64,000 nt of DNA from Streptomyces lomondensis (GCF_014651035.1 NZ_BMWC01000003.1:372001-436000); one strand, 5' to 3'; positions 39,062 through 48,336 are shown, counted from the first letter of the stretch. Notes: generated by a model not told the origin, from the letters alone. Translations and numbers: made by a program.

Positions 39062-39165
39062 AACGGCCCTCGGAACGGCCCTCGGAACGGCCCGCCTCTC
39101 GGGAGCGGCTCGCGAAGCGGCCCTCGGGGCGGCCTCCCGGGAACGGCCCGCGAAACGGCCCGCCG
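39062..39165. repeat. Short degenerate repeats upstream of the LPFR gene
   Basis: AACGGCCCTCGG occurs twice in tandem (39063-39086), followed by degenerate relatives (AACGGCCCGCC, AGCGGCCCTCGG, AACGGCCCGCG, AACGGCCCGCC) to about 39165. The rest of the 38944-39213 gap shows no gene. Confidence 0.6.
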
Positions 39166-39213
39166 GATCATCCCCCCGGATCGGCCCCCGAGGCTCCGCC
39201 CGCAGCCCGGCCC

Positions 39214-40083
39214 TCACCCCTTGCCGATGAGATCCGCCGGGAACGCCCCCGCCGTGAGTGCCGCGCGCGCGAACACCGCGCCCAGCTCGGTCAGCCGGGC
39301 CACGCCCTCCGGACCCAGGTGCTCGTACGGGGCCCGGTCCAGGCGGTCCGTCTGCTGCTCGATCTCCTCGCGCAGGGCGACACCGCGTTCGGTGAGCTCG
39401 CCGGCCGCGTCCAGCAGCCCGCGCCCGCGCAGCCGGTCCCGCGCCGCGTCCCAGTCGTCCTGGGGCCAGCCCCGGGTGCTGAAGACCCACTTCGGTGTCA
39501 TGCCCTTGCCCGTCGCCGTGTGGGTCACCAGCGCTTCGAGCCCGTCGAGCCCCGCGGACATCAGGGCGGCCAGGTGCCCGTCGCCGCGGTGCTCGCGCAG
39601 CAGGGTCGCCGCGTGCCAGTACGCGAGGTGCGGTTCCTCGGGCACGGGCAGGTCGGCGTGGGCGGCGTACAAGGGCCTCGCCTCGCGGGAACAGGCCTCG
39701 GCGGCGCGCAGGGCGAGCCGCGCGGCCTCGGCCATCTCCGCCGAGGCCACGGTCTCTTCGCCCAGCAGCCGGCGCAGGGTCGCGTCGACCGCACGCGCGC
39801 GTGCCGCCAGCACCCGGCCGGGCGTGGCGGACTCCCACACCGCCGGCACGTGCCGGGCCACGAGCTCGTACTTGTAGTTGTAGAAGGCCGCAGCCACCGC
39901 CCCGGCCCCGACGGGCCCGAGGGCGGCGGCCCGGACGGCGAAGTTCACGGCCCGGGGATCGCTGACCCCGACGGCGCCCAGTTCCCGTCCCAGATCGGGC
40001 GAGAAGTAGTGCGTCGAATGCAGCGAGTTGAGCACGTTGTGGCAGCGTCGGCCGGCGCGCGGCTCCAGGGCGGCAGTCGTCAT
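39214..40083 (-). CDS. SCO6745-family helical protein
   Basis: A 289-residue all-helical protein: RRCHNVLNSLHSTHYFSPDLGRELGAVGVSDPRAVNFAVRAAALGPVGAGAVAAAFYNYKYELVARHVPAVWE, YWHAATLLREHRGDGHLAALMSAGLDGLEALV and a C-terminal winged-helix-like stretch (LRGRGLLDAAGELTERGVALREEIEQQTDRL). The family, which I recall under the name SCO6745, is thought to contain a helix-turn-helix-like region related to MarR, but no DNA target is known. It is divergent from the GlxA-type regulator. Confidence 0.8.
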   Translation of the reverse strand: MTTAALEPRAGRRCHNVLNSLHSTHYFSPDLGRELGAVGVSDPRAVNFAVRAAALGPVGAGAVAAAFYNYKYELVARHVPAVWESATPGRVLAARARAVDATLRRLLGEETVASAEMAEAARLALRAAEACSREARPLYAAHADLPVPEEPHLAYWHAATLLREHRGDGHLAALMSAGLDGLEALVTHTATGKGMTPKWVFSTRGWPQDDWDAARDRLRGRGLLDAAGELTERGVALREEIEQQTDRLDRAPYEHLGPEGVARLTELGAVFARAALTAGAFPADLIGKG

Positions 40084-40197
40084 GCCGGGCAGGTTACCAA
40101 CCGCTCGGTATGGCCTCTACGGTCGTGAAGGCCATGGCAGGAAAGGTGGGGAACTCGTCATTGCCGCCATGCTCCCGGCCCGCGAAGAATCGACGGC

Positions 40198-41157
40198 ATG
40201 GCCCAGCGCACCGTTCTCGCCGTGCTCTTCGACGGCGTGCAGAGTCTCGACGTCACCGGTCCCGTGGAGGTCTTCGCGGGCGCGGAGCTGTACTCCCCGG
40301 GGTCGTACCGGATCCGCACGGCCTCCCTGGACGGCACGCCCGTGCGGACCACCAGCGGCCTGACCCTCGTCCCCGACGAGTCCCTGGCCACGGCGGCCGA
40401 CCCGGACGTCCTCCTCGTCCCCGGCGGGACGGGCAGCCTGCGGCCCGACCCGCGTCTGGTCGACTGGGTGCGCGGGCACGGGCCGCGCGCCGGGCGGCTG
40501 GTCTCGGTGTGCACCGGCGCGGCCGTGCTCGCCGCGGCCGGTCTCCTGGACGGGCGCCGCGCCACGACCCACTGGGCGTACTGCGACCGGCTCGCCCGCG
40601 ACCACCCGGCCGTCGACGTCGACCCGGACCCCGTCTACGTACGCGACGGGCACATCACCACCTCGGCCGGTGTCACCGCCGGCATCGACCTCGCCCTCGC
40701 CCTGGTCGAGGAGGACCTGGGCCGGGACGCCGCCCTCACCATCGCCCGGCACCTGGTGGTGTTCCTGCGCCGGCCCGGGAACCAGGCACAGTTCAGCGCC
40801 CAGCTCGCGGCCCAGACCGCACACCGCGAGCCCCTCCGGGACGTCCAGCGGTTCATCGCCGAGCGCCCCGAGGCCGACCTCTCCGTCGAGTCCCTCGCCG
40901 CCCGCGCCCGTCTCTCGCCCCGCCACTTCGCCCGCGCGTTCCGGGCCGAGACCGGCATGACGCCGGGCCGCTACGTGGACCGCGTCCGCCTCGAACACGC
41001 CCGCCGCCTCCTGGAGGACACCACCGACGGCATCGAGGAGATCTCCCGCACCAGCGGCTACGGCACGCCCGAGGCCATGCGCCGGGCCTTCGTCAGAACC
41101 CTCGGAACGCCCCCGGCGGAGTACCGCCGCCGCTTCCGCCCCGCGACCACGCCCTGA
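40198..41157 (+). CDS. GlxA-type transcriptional regulator (DJ-1/PfpI plus AraC)
   Basis: A 319-residue protein: an N-terminal DJ-1/PfpI amidotransferase-like domain (TVLAVLFDGVQSLDVTGPVEVF, VPGGTGSLRPDPRLVDWVR, VCTGAAVLAAAGLLDGRRATTHW with the nucleophile-position Cys) and a C-terminal AraC helix-turn-helix pair (SVESLAARARLSPRHFARAFRAETGMTPGRYVDRVRLEHARRLL). The N-terminal domain probably senses a small molecule. The adjacent downstream gene is a single DJ-1/PfpI protein, a probable target or partner. Confidence 0.93.
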   Translation: MAQRTVLAVLFDGVQSLDVTGPVEVFAGAELYSPGSYRIRTASLDGTPVRTTSGLTLVPDESLATAADPDVLLVPGGTGSLRPDPRLVDWVRGHGPRAGRLVSVCTGAAVLAAAGLLDGRRATTHWAYCDRLARDHPAVDVDPDPVYVRDGHITTSAGVTAGIDLALALVEEDLGRDAALTIARHLVVFLRRPGNQAQFSAQLAAQTAHREPLRDVQRFIAERPEADLSVESLAARARLSPRHFARAFRAETGMTPGRYVDRVRLEHARRLLEDTTDGIEEISRTSGYGTPEAMRRAFVRTLGTPPAEYRRRFRPATTP

Positions 41158-41186
41158 GCCCCAGCACACCGATGGAAGGGACCCAC

Positions 41187-41822
41187 ATGCAGATCGCCAT
41201 CGTCCTCTACGACCGCTTCACCGCCCTCGACGCCGTCGGCCCGTACGAGACCCTCGGCCGGATCCCGGGCGCGGAGACCGTCTTCGTCGCCGAGCGGCCC
41301 GGCCCCGTACGGAACGACTCGGGCAACCTCGCGCTCACCGCCGACCGGGCCCTGGTGGACGTACCGAACCCCGACATCATCGTGGTCCCCGGCGGCCCCG
41401 GCCCCCTCCCGCTGGCCCCGGACGGGCCCCTGCTCACCTGGCTGCGCGCCGCCGACGCCACGAGCACCTGGACGACGTCCGTGTGCACCGGCTCCCTGCT
41501 GCTCGCCGCCGCCGGACTCCTCCGGGGCCGCCGCGCGACCTCCCACTGGCTGGCCCTGGACGAGCTGAGGCGCCACGGCGCCGAGCCGACGGGGGAGCGG
41601 GTCGTCACCGACGGCAAGTACGTCACCGCGGCCGGCGTCTCCTCCGGCATCGACATGGGACTGACCCTGCTCGGCCGCATCGCGGGCGACGACCACGCCC
41701 AGATCGTCCAGCTCGCCACCGAGTACGACCCGCAGCCGCCCTACGACGCCGGATCACCCGAGAAGGCGCCCGCGCACGTCGTCGACCTGCTCCGGTCGCA
41801 CGCCGGCCTCATCCTGACGTAG
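41187..41822 (+). CDS. DJ-1/PfpI family protein (isonitrile hydratase-like)
   Basis: A 211-residue DJ-1/PfpI domain: IAIVLYDRFTALDAVGPYETL, VPGGPGPLP and TTSVCTGSLLLAAAGLLRGRRATSHWLA with the catalytic-position Cys. The motif set resembles isonitrile hydratase (InhA) and thiJ-like proteins, though the substrate cannot be told. The ATG at 41187 is preceded by GGAAGGG, 30 nt after the regulator stop, so both form one unit. The last 14 nt overlap the convergent crotonase gene. Confidence 0.88.
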   Translation: MQIAIVLYDRFTALDAVGPYETLGRIPGAETVFVAERPGPVRNDSGNLALTADRALVDVPNPDIIVVPGGPGPLPLAPDGPLLTWLRAADATSTWTTSVCTGSLLLAAAGLLRGRRATSHWLALDELRRHGAEPTGERVVTDGKYVTAAGVSSGIDMGLTLLGRIAGDDHAQIVQLATEYDPQPPYDAGSPEKAPAHVVDLLRSHAGLILT

Positions 41823-42564
41823 GCACGCTCCAGCCGAACCGCGGCTGCCTGCGCTCCAGGAACGCGGCGACGCCCTCCGCGGTGTCGCCGCTCGCGCGCG
41901 CCTGCCCGGCCCAGTGCGCGTCCCGGTCCGTACGCCCGTCCGCGAACTCCTTGGCCGCCGCCTGTGTCAGTTGCGAACGGGACACCAGGACCCGGGTGAA
42001 CTCGGCGACCCGCTTGCCGAGTTCGCCCTCGGGCAGCACCTCGTCGGCGAGGCCGGTGCGCAGCGCCCGTTCCGCGTCGATCAGCTCGCCGGAGAACAGC
42101 AGGTACTTGGCGGTGGCCGGGCCCACCAGGGACACCAGCCGCCGGGTCGAGGACGCCGGGTACACGATGCCGAGCTTCGCTGGCGTCACCCCGAACAGCG
42201 CGCCCTCCTCGGCGAACCGCAGATCACAGGCCGCCGCGAGCTGTGCCCCACCACCCACGCAGTGCCCGCGGATCGCGGCCAGCGTCGGCTTGGGGAACGC
42301 GGCGAGCGCCTCCTCGGCCCGCACGGCCAGCCCCTGCGCCTCCTCCGGGGAGCCCCGCAGCGTCGAGATGTCGGCCCCCGCGCAGAACGTCCCACCCTCG
42401 CCGGACAGCACCAGCGCCCGCACGGCCGGATCGCCCGCCGCCTCCGCCAGCAGCGGCGGCAGGGCCCGCCACATCGCGGCCGTCATGGCATTGCGCTTCT
42501 CCGGATGGCGGATGACGACCGTCGCGACCGAGTCGGTCACGCTGTACAGCAACTGCGGATCCAT
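41809..42564 (-). CDS. Enoyl-CoA hydratase/isomerase (crotonase) family protein
   Basis: A 251-residue crotonase: HPEKRNAMTAAMWRAL, FCAGADISTLRG (first oxyanion-hole loop) and RGHCVGGGAQLAAACDLRFAEEGALFGVTPAKLGIVYP (second loop). The glutamates of true hydratases are not both obvious, so an isomerase or other CoA-thioester reaction is possible. The start is the ATG in RRMDPQLLYSV; a longer frame upstream has no family similarity. Confidence 0.9.
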   Translation of the reverse strand: MDPQLLYSVTDSVATVVIRHPEKRNAMTAAMWRALPPLLAEAAGDPAVRALVLSGEGGTFCAGADISTLRGSPEEAQGLAVRAEEALAAFPKPTLAAIRGHCVGGGAQLAAACDLRFAEEGALFGVTPAKLGIVYPASSTRRLVSLVGPATAKYLLFSGELIDAERALRTGLADEVLPEGELGKRVAEFTRVLVSRSQLTQAAAKEFADGRTDRDAHWAGQARASGDTAEGVAAFLERRQPRFGWSVPTSG

Positions 42565-42674
42565 GCGCCGGATGCTATCCGGATGCCAAACCCGTACAAC
42601 CCGAATAGTTCGCCGAGATGGCACAACAGGGACAGGAGCAGTCCCACAACTGACCGTGTCATACGCCAACGGGT

Positions 42675-42703
42675 CAGAAGTGCTCGATAGTTGCTGACTT
42701 CTG
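42675..42703. promoter_or_regulatory. Inverted repeat upstream of the anti-sigma-like ATPase
   Basis: CAGAAGT-N15-ACTTCTG, perfect 7-bp arms, about 80 nt before the start at 42784, in the divergent region. A regulator site or a leader hairpin. Confidence 0.4.
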
Positions 42704-42783
42704 TTCAGTCATGGGGTGTGGAGCGCATCGTTACCAACACTCGAGGTGTGGCGACAATCGAGTGCGAGGGTGGCGACCGGACG

Positions 42784-43290
42784 ATGGACAACGACGGGCG
42801 CGGGTTCGGCCCGCGCCCAGAGGGCGGCGCGGCGCCCCTCGGCCCCGGGCCCGCGGATCCGCTGCCGTACGAGGGGATCTGGCGGTTCACCGCACCCGCG
42901 GTCGACGCCTCGGTCCCGCAGGCGCGGCACGCCGTACGGGACCTGCTGCTGCGTCAGGGGGTGCCGGTCTCGGACGACCTGGCCCAGGGGCTGCTGCTGA
43001 TCGTCTCCGAGCTGGTGACGAATGCCGTGAAGCACGCGGCCGTGCTGTCGCCGACGATCGCCGTCGAGGTGGCCGTCGGCGCCGACTGGGTCCGCGTGGC
43101 GGTGGAGGACAACCACCCGTACCGGCCGACGGCCCTGGAGACCGACCACGGCCGGACCGGGGGCCGCGGACTGCTCCTGGTGCGCGAGATCACCCGGGAG
43201 GCGGGCGGCTCGTGCGAGGTCGAGTACACCGCGAGCGGCGGCAAGGTGATCTGGGCCGCCCTGCCGCTCAAACCCGCTCGCTTCTCCTAG
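42784..43290 (+). CDS. Anti-sigma/serine kinase-type ATP-binding protein (HATPase_c)
   Basis: A 168-residue protein with a stand-alone GHKL ATPase domain: N-box LLIVSELVTNAVKHAAV, G1-like VAVEDNHPY and G2 GRTGGRGLLLVREI. About 40 hydrophilic residues precede it. Such RsbW/SpoIIAB-type proteins in Streptomyces bind sigma factors or act as regulatory kinases; the partner anti-anti-sigma is not adjacent. The ATG start follows GAGGGTGG; an in-frame longer version is possible. Confidence 0.85.
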   Translation: MDNDGRGFGPRPEGGAAPLGPGPADPLPYEGIWRFTAPAVDASVPQARHAVRDLLLRQGVPVSDDLAQGLLLIVSELVTNAVKHAAVLSPTIAVEVAVGADWVRVAVEDNHPYRPTALETDHGRTGGRGLLLVREITREAGGSCEVEYTASGGKVIWAALPLKPARFS

Positions 43291-43308
43291 GCCCCGTGGG
43301 GGCCCAGG

Positions 43309-43902
43309 TCACCAGCCGGCCGAGGGGCCCGTCAGCTCCCTGATCGCCGGCCGGGCCGCGTCCAGGACGGTCATGAACCAGGACGAGAAGGTGTCCTTGG
43401 CGTGCCGCTCCGCCAGCTCGGGCGGGGTCACGAACGCCGTCGACGCCACTTCCTCCGGATTCGGCCGCAGCACGGCCTGCAGCATGCCGACGAAGAGGTG
43501 GTTGTACTCCTGCTCCACCAGCCCGGACTCCGGGTCGGGGTGGTTGTAACGGACGGTGCCCGCCTCCGCCAGCAGCGACGGGGAGGCGCCGAGCTCCTCG
43601 TACGTCCGCCGGGCCGCCGCAGCGAAGGGCGCCTCCCCGGGGTAGGGGTGGCCGCAGCAGGTGTTGGACCACACACCGGGGGAGTGGTACTTGCCCAGCG
43701 CCCGCTGCTGGAGCAGCAGCCGGCCGTACTCGTCGAAGAGGAACACCGAGAACGCGCGGTGCAGCCGCCCGGGTGGCTGATGGGCGGCGAGCTTCTCCGC
43801 GGTGCCGATCGTCACGCCGTCCTCGTCGACCAGTTCCAGCAAAATCGCGTCTGCGGTGCCGTTCGACGGGCTGTGCGTCGCGGTGGCAGGTGTGATCGGC
43901 AT
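43309..43902 (-). CDS. idi: Isopentenyl-diphosphate delta-isomerase type 1
   Basis: A 197-residue Nudix-fold enzyme converting IPP to DMAPP. Active-site Cys about 83 in SNTCCGHPYPGE, metal-binding His about 41, 48 and 85, and the Glu pair about 130/132 in DPESGLVEQEYNHLF. A cysteine directly precedes the catalytic one. The ATG at 43902 has AAGGA at good spacing and is preferred over the one two codons earlier. The gene serves isoprenoid supply, in line with the hopanoid and MEP genes 10 kb downstream, although the MEP pathway itself can make both isomers. Confidence 0.93.
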   Translation of the reverse strand: MPITPATATHSPSNGTADAILLELVDEDGVTIGTAEKLAAHQPPGRLHRAFSVFLFDEYGRLLLQQRALGKYHSPGVWSNTCCGHPYPGEAPFAAAARRTYEELGASPSLLAEAGTVRYNHPDPESGLVEQEYNHLFVGMLQAVLRPNPEEVASTAFVTPPELAERHAKDTFSSWFMTVLDAARPAIRELTGPSAGW

Positions 43903-44194
43903 ACCCATCCTTCACATCGGTCTTCGCGCCCCAAGTCTGCCGTACGAATCCGGCACTCCCGGCACTTCGCGGCGCGCCCGCATGTCCCGCGCGGTGGCGC
44001 GGAGGGCGGACGGCGCCGCTCGGCGCCGGAAGAGGGACCCAGTAGGTGATCGTGCCCGGCCGGGTGGGCCGAAAATCGTCCCTGCCGGTGCCGGGGGGAG
44101 TCAGGGCGCGGGCGCGCGCCGGAGGGCCGCGTCACCCGGCGCACGCAGATCGAAATGCGCCCCACCAGCCCCATACGCCTCAGCAGGCGGCGCG
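43903..44194. other. Intergenic region with GC-rich palindromes, 292 bp
   Basis: Upstream region of idi. CGGCGCCG-CT-CGGCGCCG at 44011-44028 forms a strong hairpin. Nothing coding was supported; frames here are shadows. Confidence 0.45.
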
Positions 44195-45133
44195 TCAGTG
44201 ACAGAGGTGCGCCTCGTGCTCCGCGTGCCCGCCGGGCTCCAGCTGGAAGGTGCAGTGCTCCACGTCGAAGTGGTCACCGAGGCAGGCCTGGAGTTCGTGG
44301 AGCATCTTCTCGTGGCCTATCGCGCTGAGCGTCTCCGAGCTGACGACCACGTGCGCCGACAGCACCGGCATGCCGGAGGTGATCGTCCACGCGTGCAGGT
44401 CGTGGACGTCCTCCACGCCCTGCGTCGCCAGGATGTGGGCCCGTACCTCCGCCATGTCGACACCCTTGGGCGCCGCCTCCAGCAGCACGTCGAGGGTCTC
44501 GCGGAGCAGCTTCCAGGTCCGGGGCGCGATCATCAGCGCGATGACCAGCGAGGCGATCGGGTCGGCGGCCTGCCAGCCCGTGAGCATGATCACCACGGCC
44601 GAGATGATCACCGTGACCGAACCGAGCGCGTCCGCCGCCACCTCCAGGAACGCGCCGCGCACGTTCAGGCTCTCCTTCTGGCCGCGCATCAGCAGCGACA
44701 GCGACACCAGATTCGCGACCAGGCCGATCGCACCGAACACGACGGTCAGACCGCCGTCGGTGTCCGCCGGCGTGACGAAGCGCTGGACCGACTCGTACAC
44801 GACGTACCCGCCGGCCCCGAGCAGCAGCAGGCAGTTGGCCAGGGCGGCGAGGATCTCGGCGCGGGCATAGCCGAACGTGGCCCGGTCGCTGGGCGGGCGG
44901 TTCGCGAAGTGGATCGCGAGCAGCGCCATGCCCAGCCCCAGCGCGTCGGTCGCCACGTGGGCCGAGTCCGCGACGAGGGCGAGCGAGTCCGCGAGGACGC
45001 CGCCCACGATCTGGACGACCACGATGCCGAGCGTGATCGCCAGCGCCACCCGCAGCCTGCCGCGGTACGCCGAGGTCGCCGTACCGCCGGCCGCCGCGCC
45101 GTGCGCGTGCCCGTGATCATACCCAGCCCCCAT
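44195..45133 (-). CDS. Cation diffusion facilitator (CDF/ZnT) transporter
   Basis: A 312-residue membrane protein. The N-terminus is His-rich (DHGHAHG), six transmembrane segments follow, and the metal site of TM2 reads DSAHVATDALGLG while TM5 has ADALGSVTVIISAVVIMLTGWQAADP. A cytoplasmic C-terminal domain (about 220-312) contains DVHDLHAWTI and ends in His/Glu-rich HAEHEAHLCH. It exports zinc or a similar divalent cation by proton antiport. It is monocistronic. Confidence 0.93.
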   Translation of the reverse strand: MGAGYDHGHAHGAAAGGTATSAYRGRLRVALAITLGIVVVQIVGGVLADSLALVADSAHVATDALGLGMALLAIHFANRPPSDRATFGYARAEILAALANCLLLLGAGGYVVYESVQRFVTPADTDGGLTVVFGAIGLVANLVSLSLLMRGQKESLNVRGAFLEVAADALGSVTVIISAVVIMLTGWQAADPIASLVIALMIAPRTWKLLRETLDVLLEAAPKGVDMAEVRAHILATQGVEDVHDLHAWTITSGMPVLSAHVVVSSETLSAIGHEKMLHELQACLGDHFDVEHCTFQLEPGGHAEHEAHLCH

Positions 45134-45231
45134 GAAACGTCATCCTCCTGCGTCCACCTGATCGTGCTCGGGCACCCCAGTGAACTACGGGGAGGGGGTA
45201 TGCGCAACGCGGCACTGAACACCGTTGTCAT

Positions 45232-45270
45232 GTGCCCTGACCTGCGGAAACGAAGTGCAGGTCAGGGCAC
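45232..45270 (-). terminator. Terminator hairpin downstream of galE
   Basis: Perfect 14-bp stem GTGCCCTGACCTGC / GCAGGTCAGGGCAC with an 11-nt loop, 11 nt after the galE stop at 45281. Confidence 0.8.
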
Positions 45271-45280
45271 CCTCACTGGG

Positions 45281-46252
45281 TCACGAGCCGTGGTGCAGCA
45301 GCCAGCCACGCCACGCCGACTCGGCCATCTCGCGCACCCCGCGCCGGGCGGTCCAGCCGAGTTCCTCCGCCGCCCGGGCGGCCGAGGCCACCGCCCGGGG
45401 CGCGTCCCCGGGGCGGCGCCCCTCGACGAGAGGTGGCCGCCGGTCACCGGTGACCTCGCCGATGACCGCGATCAGCTCGCGCACCGAGACGCCCTCCCCG
45501 CGCCCGATGTTGACCGTCAGATCGCCGGTGACACCGCCCTCGGCGAGCCGCCGGGCCGCCGCGAGATGCGCCTCGGCCAGGTCGGCGACGTGGATGTAGT
45601 CACGGATGCAGGTCCCGTCCGGGGTCGGGTAGTCGTCGCCGAAGATCCGGGGCGCCTCGTCGCGGGTCAGCCGGTCGAAGACCATCGGGACGATGTTGAA
45701 GACGCCCGTGTCCGCCAACTCAGGAGCCGCCGCGCCCGCCACGTTGAAATACCGCAGGCAGACGGTGGAGATCCCGTGCGCCCGGCCCGCCGCCCGCACC
45801 AGCCACTCCCCGGCGAGCTTGGTCTCGCCGTAGGGGTTCACCGGCGCGCAGGGCGTGTCCTCCGTGATGAGGTCCACACCCGGGTCGCCGTACACGGCCG
45901 CCGACGAGGAGAACACGAAGCGCTCGATCCCGGCCTCGGCGACCGCGTCCAGCAGGGTCACCAGACCGCCGACGTTCTCGCGGTAGTACCGCGTCGGCTG
46001 GGCGACGGACTCCGCGACCTGCTTGCGCGCCGCGAGATGCACCACACCCGTCACGCCGTGCTCGGCGAACACCCGCTTCAGCAGATCCCCGTCGAGCGAC
46101 GAGCCCTCGATCAGCGGGACGCCGGACGGCAGCCGCGCGGCCACCCCCGCCGAGAGGTCGTCCAGCGCGAGGACGCGCTCCCCGGCCTCGCTCATGGCCC
46201 TGGCCACGTGGGCCCCGATGTAGCCGGCCCCGCCGGTGATCAGCCAAGTCAT
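45281..46252 (-). CDS. galE: UDP-glucose 4-epimerase-like SDR enzyme
   Basis: A 323-residue extended short-chain dehydrogenase: TWLITGGAGYIGAHVARAM (GxxGxxG), VVHLAARKQVAESV, active-site SSSAAVYG and NPYGETK (Y-x3-K), and TCIRDYIHVADLAEAHL. It interconverts UDP-glucose and UDP-galactose or related sugars. The ATG at 46252 starts the Rossmann fold directly. It is divergent from the phosphopolymer-type operon and may supply sugar nucleotides for the GT2 enzyme in it; this link is inference. Confidence 0.92.
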   Translation of the reverse strand: MTWLITGGAGYIGAHVARAMSEAGERVLALDDLSAGVAARLPSGVPLIEGSSLDGDLLKRVFAEHGVTGVVHLAARKQVAESVAQPTRYYRENVGGLVTLLDAVAEAGIERFVFSSSAAVYGDPGVDLITEDTPCAPVNPYGETKLAGEWLVRAAGRAHGISTVCLRYFNVAGAAAPELADTGVFNIVPMVFDRLTRDEAPRIFGDDYPTPDGTCIRDYIHVADLAEAHLAAARRLAEGGVTGDLTVNIGRGEGVSVRELIAVIGEVTGDRRPPLVEGRRPGDAPRAVASAARAAEELGWTARRGVREMAESAWRGWLLHHGS

Positions 46253-46530
46253 GGTCGCCCACCCTATGCGGCCGCCGCCGGAGCCTGCGCGATGTCCCCG
46301 ATGTCCGGTCTGGGGGGCGCGGTTTGTGGGGCAGGCCCCGGATCCACGATGATGATCGCGGCAAGGGCTTGTGCGAACCACGTCGATCCATCCGCCGAAC
46401 GGGCGGTGAACGTGGCCTTCCCGGCATCCGATAGCCTCTGCCGACATGCCGCCCGGGAGCCACCGGCGCGGGCGCCCCCACCATGCACCTCACTGGCGCG
46501 CACGCGTCGGTACCCAGGGAGTGAATTCGG
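46253..46530. other. Divergent promoter region of galE and the CDP-alcohol operon
   Basis: 278 bp with no credible coding sequence or strong hairpin. Promoters for both flanking units should be here; I could not identify consensus boxes. Confidence 0.4.
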
Positions 46531-48336
46531 TTGTCGACCGCCATCCTCACCGGTCAGCCGGTCCCCGGATCGTCGATCGAGGGCGACCTGCGGTCCCTCG
46601 GGTTCGACGTGCGGATCGCGACCGACGCCGCCGAGGCCGAGACCCTGCTCGCCGAGGTGCCGTTCGAGGAGCGGGTCGCCCTGGTCGACGCCCGGTTCGT
46701 GGGGCATGTGCACGCGCTGCGCCTCGGCCTCACCGACCCCCGCTTCCCGCTCGCCGCGATCCCCGGCGCCGTCACCGCCCAGCCGTCCGGCCGCCAGGCC
46801 CTGACCCGGGCGATGGCCCGCGAGAACTCCGCGGGCGGCGGCACCACCCTGGTCGACAGCCTCGCCGACCGCGTCGGCACCGCCCTGGACAGCGACGGCA
46901 CCGGCGTGCACCGCCCCGAACTGGGCAGCCTCGTCGCCGCCGTCCCCGCCGACCCGCAGGCCCGCAACGAGGCACGGCAGGCGGTGGCGGATGTCGACGA
47001 CGAGGCCGTCCGCCTGAAGTCGGCCGTGAAGTCCCGCGACGGCTTCTTCACCACCTTCTGCATCAGCCCGTACTCCCGCTACCTCGCTCGCTGGTGCGCT
47101 CGCCGCGGCCTGACCCCGAACCAGGTCACCACCGCCTCGCTGCTCACCGCCCTCATAGCGGCGGCCTGCGCGGCCACCGGAACCCGCGGCGGCTTCGTCG
47201 CCGCCGGCGTCCTGCTGCTCTTCTCCTTCGTGCTGGACTGCACCGACGGCCAGCTCGCCCGCTACTCCCTCCAGTACTCCACGCTCGGCGCCTGGCTGGA
47301 CGCCACCTTCGACCGGGCCAAGGAGTACGCCTACTACGCCGGTCTGGCCCTCGGCGCCGCCCGCGGCGGAGACGACGTCTGGGCCCTCGCCCTCGGCGCG
47401 ATGGTCCTGCAGACCTGCCGGCACGTCGTGGACTTCTCCTTCAACGAGGCCAACCACGACGCCACCGCCAACACCAGCCCCACCGCCGCCCTCTCCGACA
47501 AGCTCGACAGCGTCGGCTGGACGGTGTGGGTGCGGCGGATGATCGTCCTGCCCATCGGCGAGCGCTGGGCGATGATCGCGGTCCTCACGGCGGTCACGAC
47601 CCCCCGCATCACCTTCTACGCGCTGCTCGTCGGCTGCGCCTTCGCGGCGACGTACACCACGGCGGGCCGGGTGCTGCGGTCGCTGACGCGCAGGGCGCAG
47701 CGGACCGACCGGGCCGCCCGGGCGCTGGCCGACCTGGCGGACAGCGGGCCGCTGGCGGCCGGTCTGGCCTCGGTGCTGCGCAAGCTGCCCGCGAAGGAGC
47801 CGCTCGGCGCACGCGTCTTCGTCGCCCTGCCCGGCGCCGCGCTGGTGGTGCTCGCGGCTGCCGTGGAGGGGTACGGCAGCGCCCTGCCCGTTGCCCTCGC
47901 CGCGCTGTACGTCCTCACCTCCGCCGCAGCCGTCGCCTTGCCCCTCAAGGGCGCCCTCGACTGGCTCGTCCCGCCGCTGCTGCGCGCCGCCGAATACGGC
48001 ACCGTCCTCCTCCTCGCGGCCAAAGCGGACGTGAACGGAGCCCTTCCTGCGGCTTTCGGGCTGGTGGCCGCGGTCGCCTACCATCACTACGACACGGTGT
48101 ACCGCATCCGCGGCAACGCCGGAGCGTCCCCCGCCTGGCTGGTGCGCTCCATAGGGGGGCATGAAGGACGGACCCTGCTCGTCACCGTCCTCGCCGCGCT
48201 GCTCACCGCCCCGCAGTTCACGGTCGCGCTCACGGCTCTCGCCGTGGCCGTGGCCCTGGTGGTGCTCGTCGAGAGCATCCGCTTCTGGGTGTCCGCAGGG
48301 GCACCCGCCGTACACGATGAAGGAGAACCCGCATGA
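46531..48336 (+). CDS. CDP-alcohol phosphotransferase with N-terminal extra domain
   Basis: A 601-residue protein. Residues 1-160 form a soluble region (LTGQPVPGSSIEGDLRSLGFDVRIATDAAEAETLLAEV) of a kind I do not recognise. The CDP-alcohol phosphatidyltransferase motif is complete: D236-x2-D239-G-x2-A-R-x8-G-x3-D257-x3-D261, then several transmembrane helices to the C-terminus. The enzyme should join a CDP-activated alcohol to an acceptor in the membrane. The overall layout resembles the DUF5941-type proteins that I recall. The start is TTG at 46531 after GGGAG. The stop shares ATGA with the next gene. Confidence 0.85.
   Translation: MSTAILTGQPVPGSSIEGDLRSLGFDVRIATDAAEAETLLAEVPFEERVALVDARFVGHVHALRLGLTDPRFPLAAIPGAVTAQPSGRQALTRAMARENSAGGGTTLVDSLADRVGTALDSDGTGVHRPELGSLVAAVPADPQARNEARQAVADVDDEAVRLKSAVKSRDGFFTTFCISPYSRYLARWCARRGLTPNQVTTASLLTALIAAACAATGTRGGFVAAGVLLLFSFVLDCTDGQLARYSLQYSTLGAWLDATFDRAKEYAYYAGLALGAARGGDDVWALALGAMVLQTCRHVVDFSFNEANHDATANTSPTAALSDKLDSVGWTVWVRRMIVLPIGERWAMIAVLTAVTTPRITFYALLVGCAFAATYTTAGRVLRSLTRRAQRTDRAARALADLADSGPLAAGLASVLRKLPAKEPLGARVFVALPGAALVVLAAAVEGYGSALPVALAALYVLTSAAAVALPLKGALDWLVPPLLRAAEYGTVLLLAAKADVNGALPAAFGLVAAVAYHHYDTVYRIRGNAGASPAWLVRSIGGHEGRTLLVTVLAALLTAPQFTVALTALAVAVALVVLVESIRFWVSAGAPAVHDEGEPA

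Noticed and set aside
41809..42564. Crotonase as part of the beta-oxidation operon
   Set aside because: It is 20 kb away, on the opposite strand, and lacks the MerR-type word upstream.
42691..42783. Longer start for the anti-sigma-like ATPase
   Set aside because: It reads through an inverted repeat and likely promoter region, and the ATG at 42784 has the better ribosome site.
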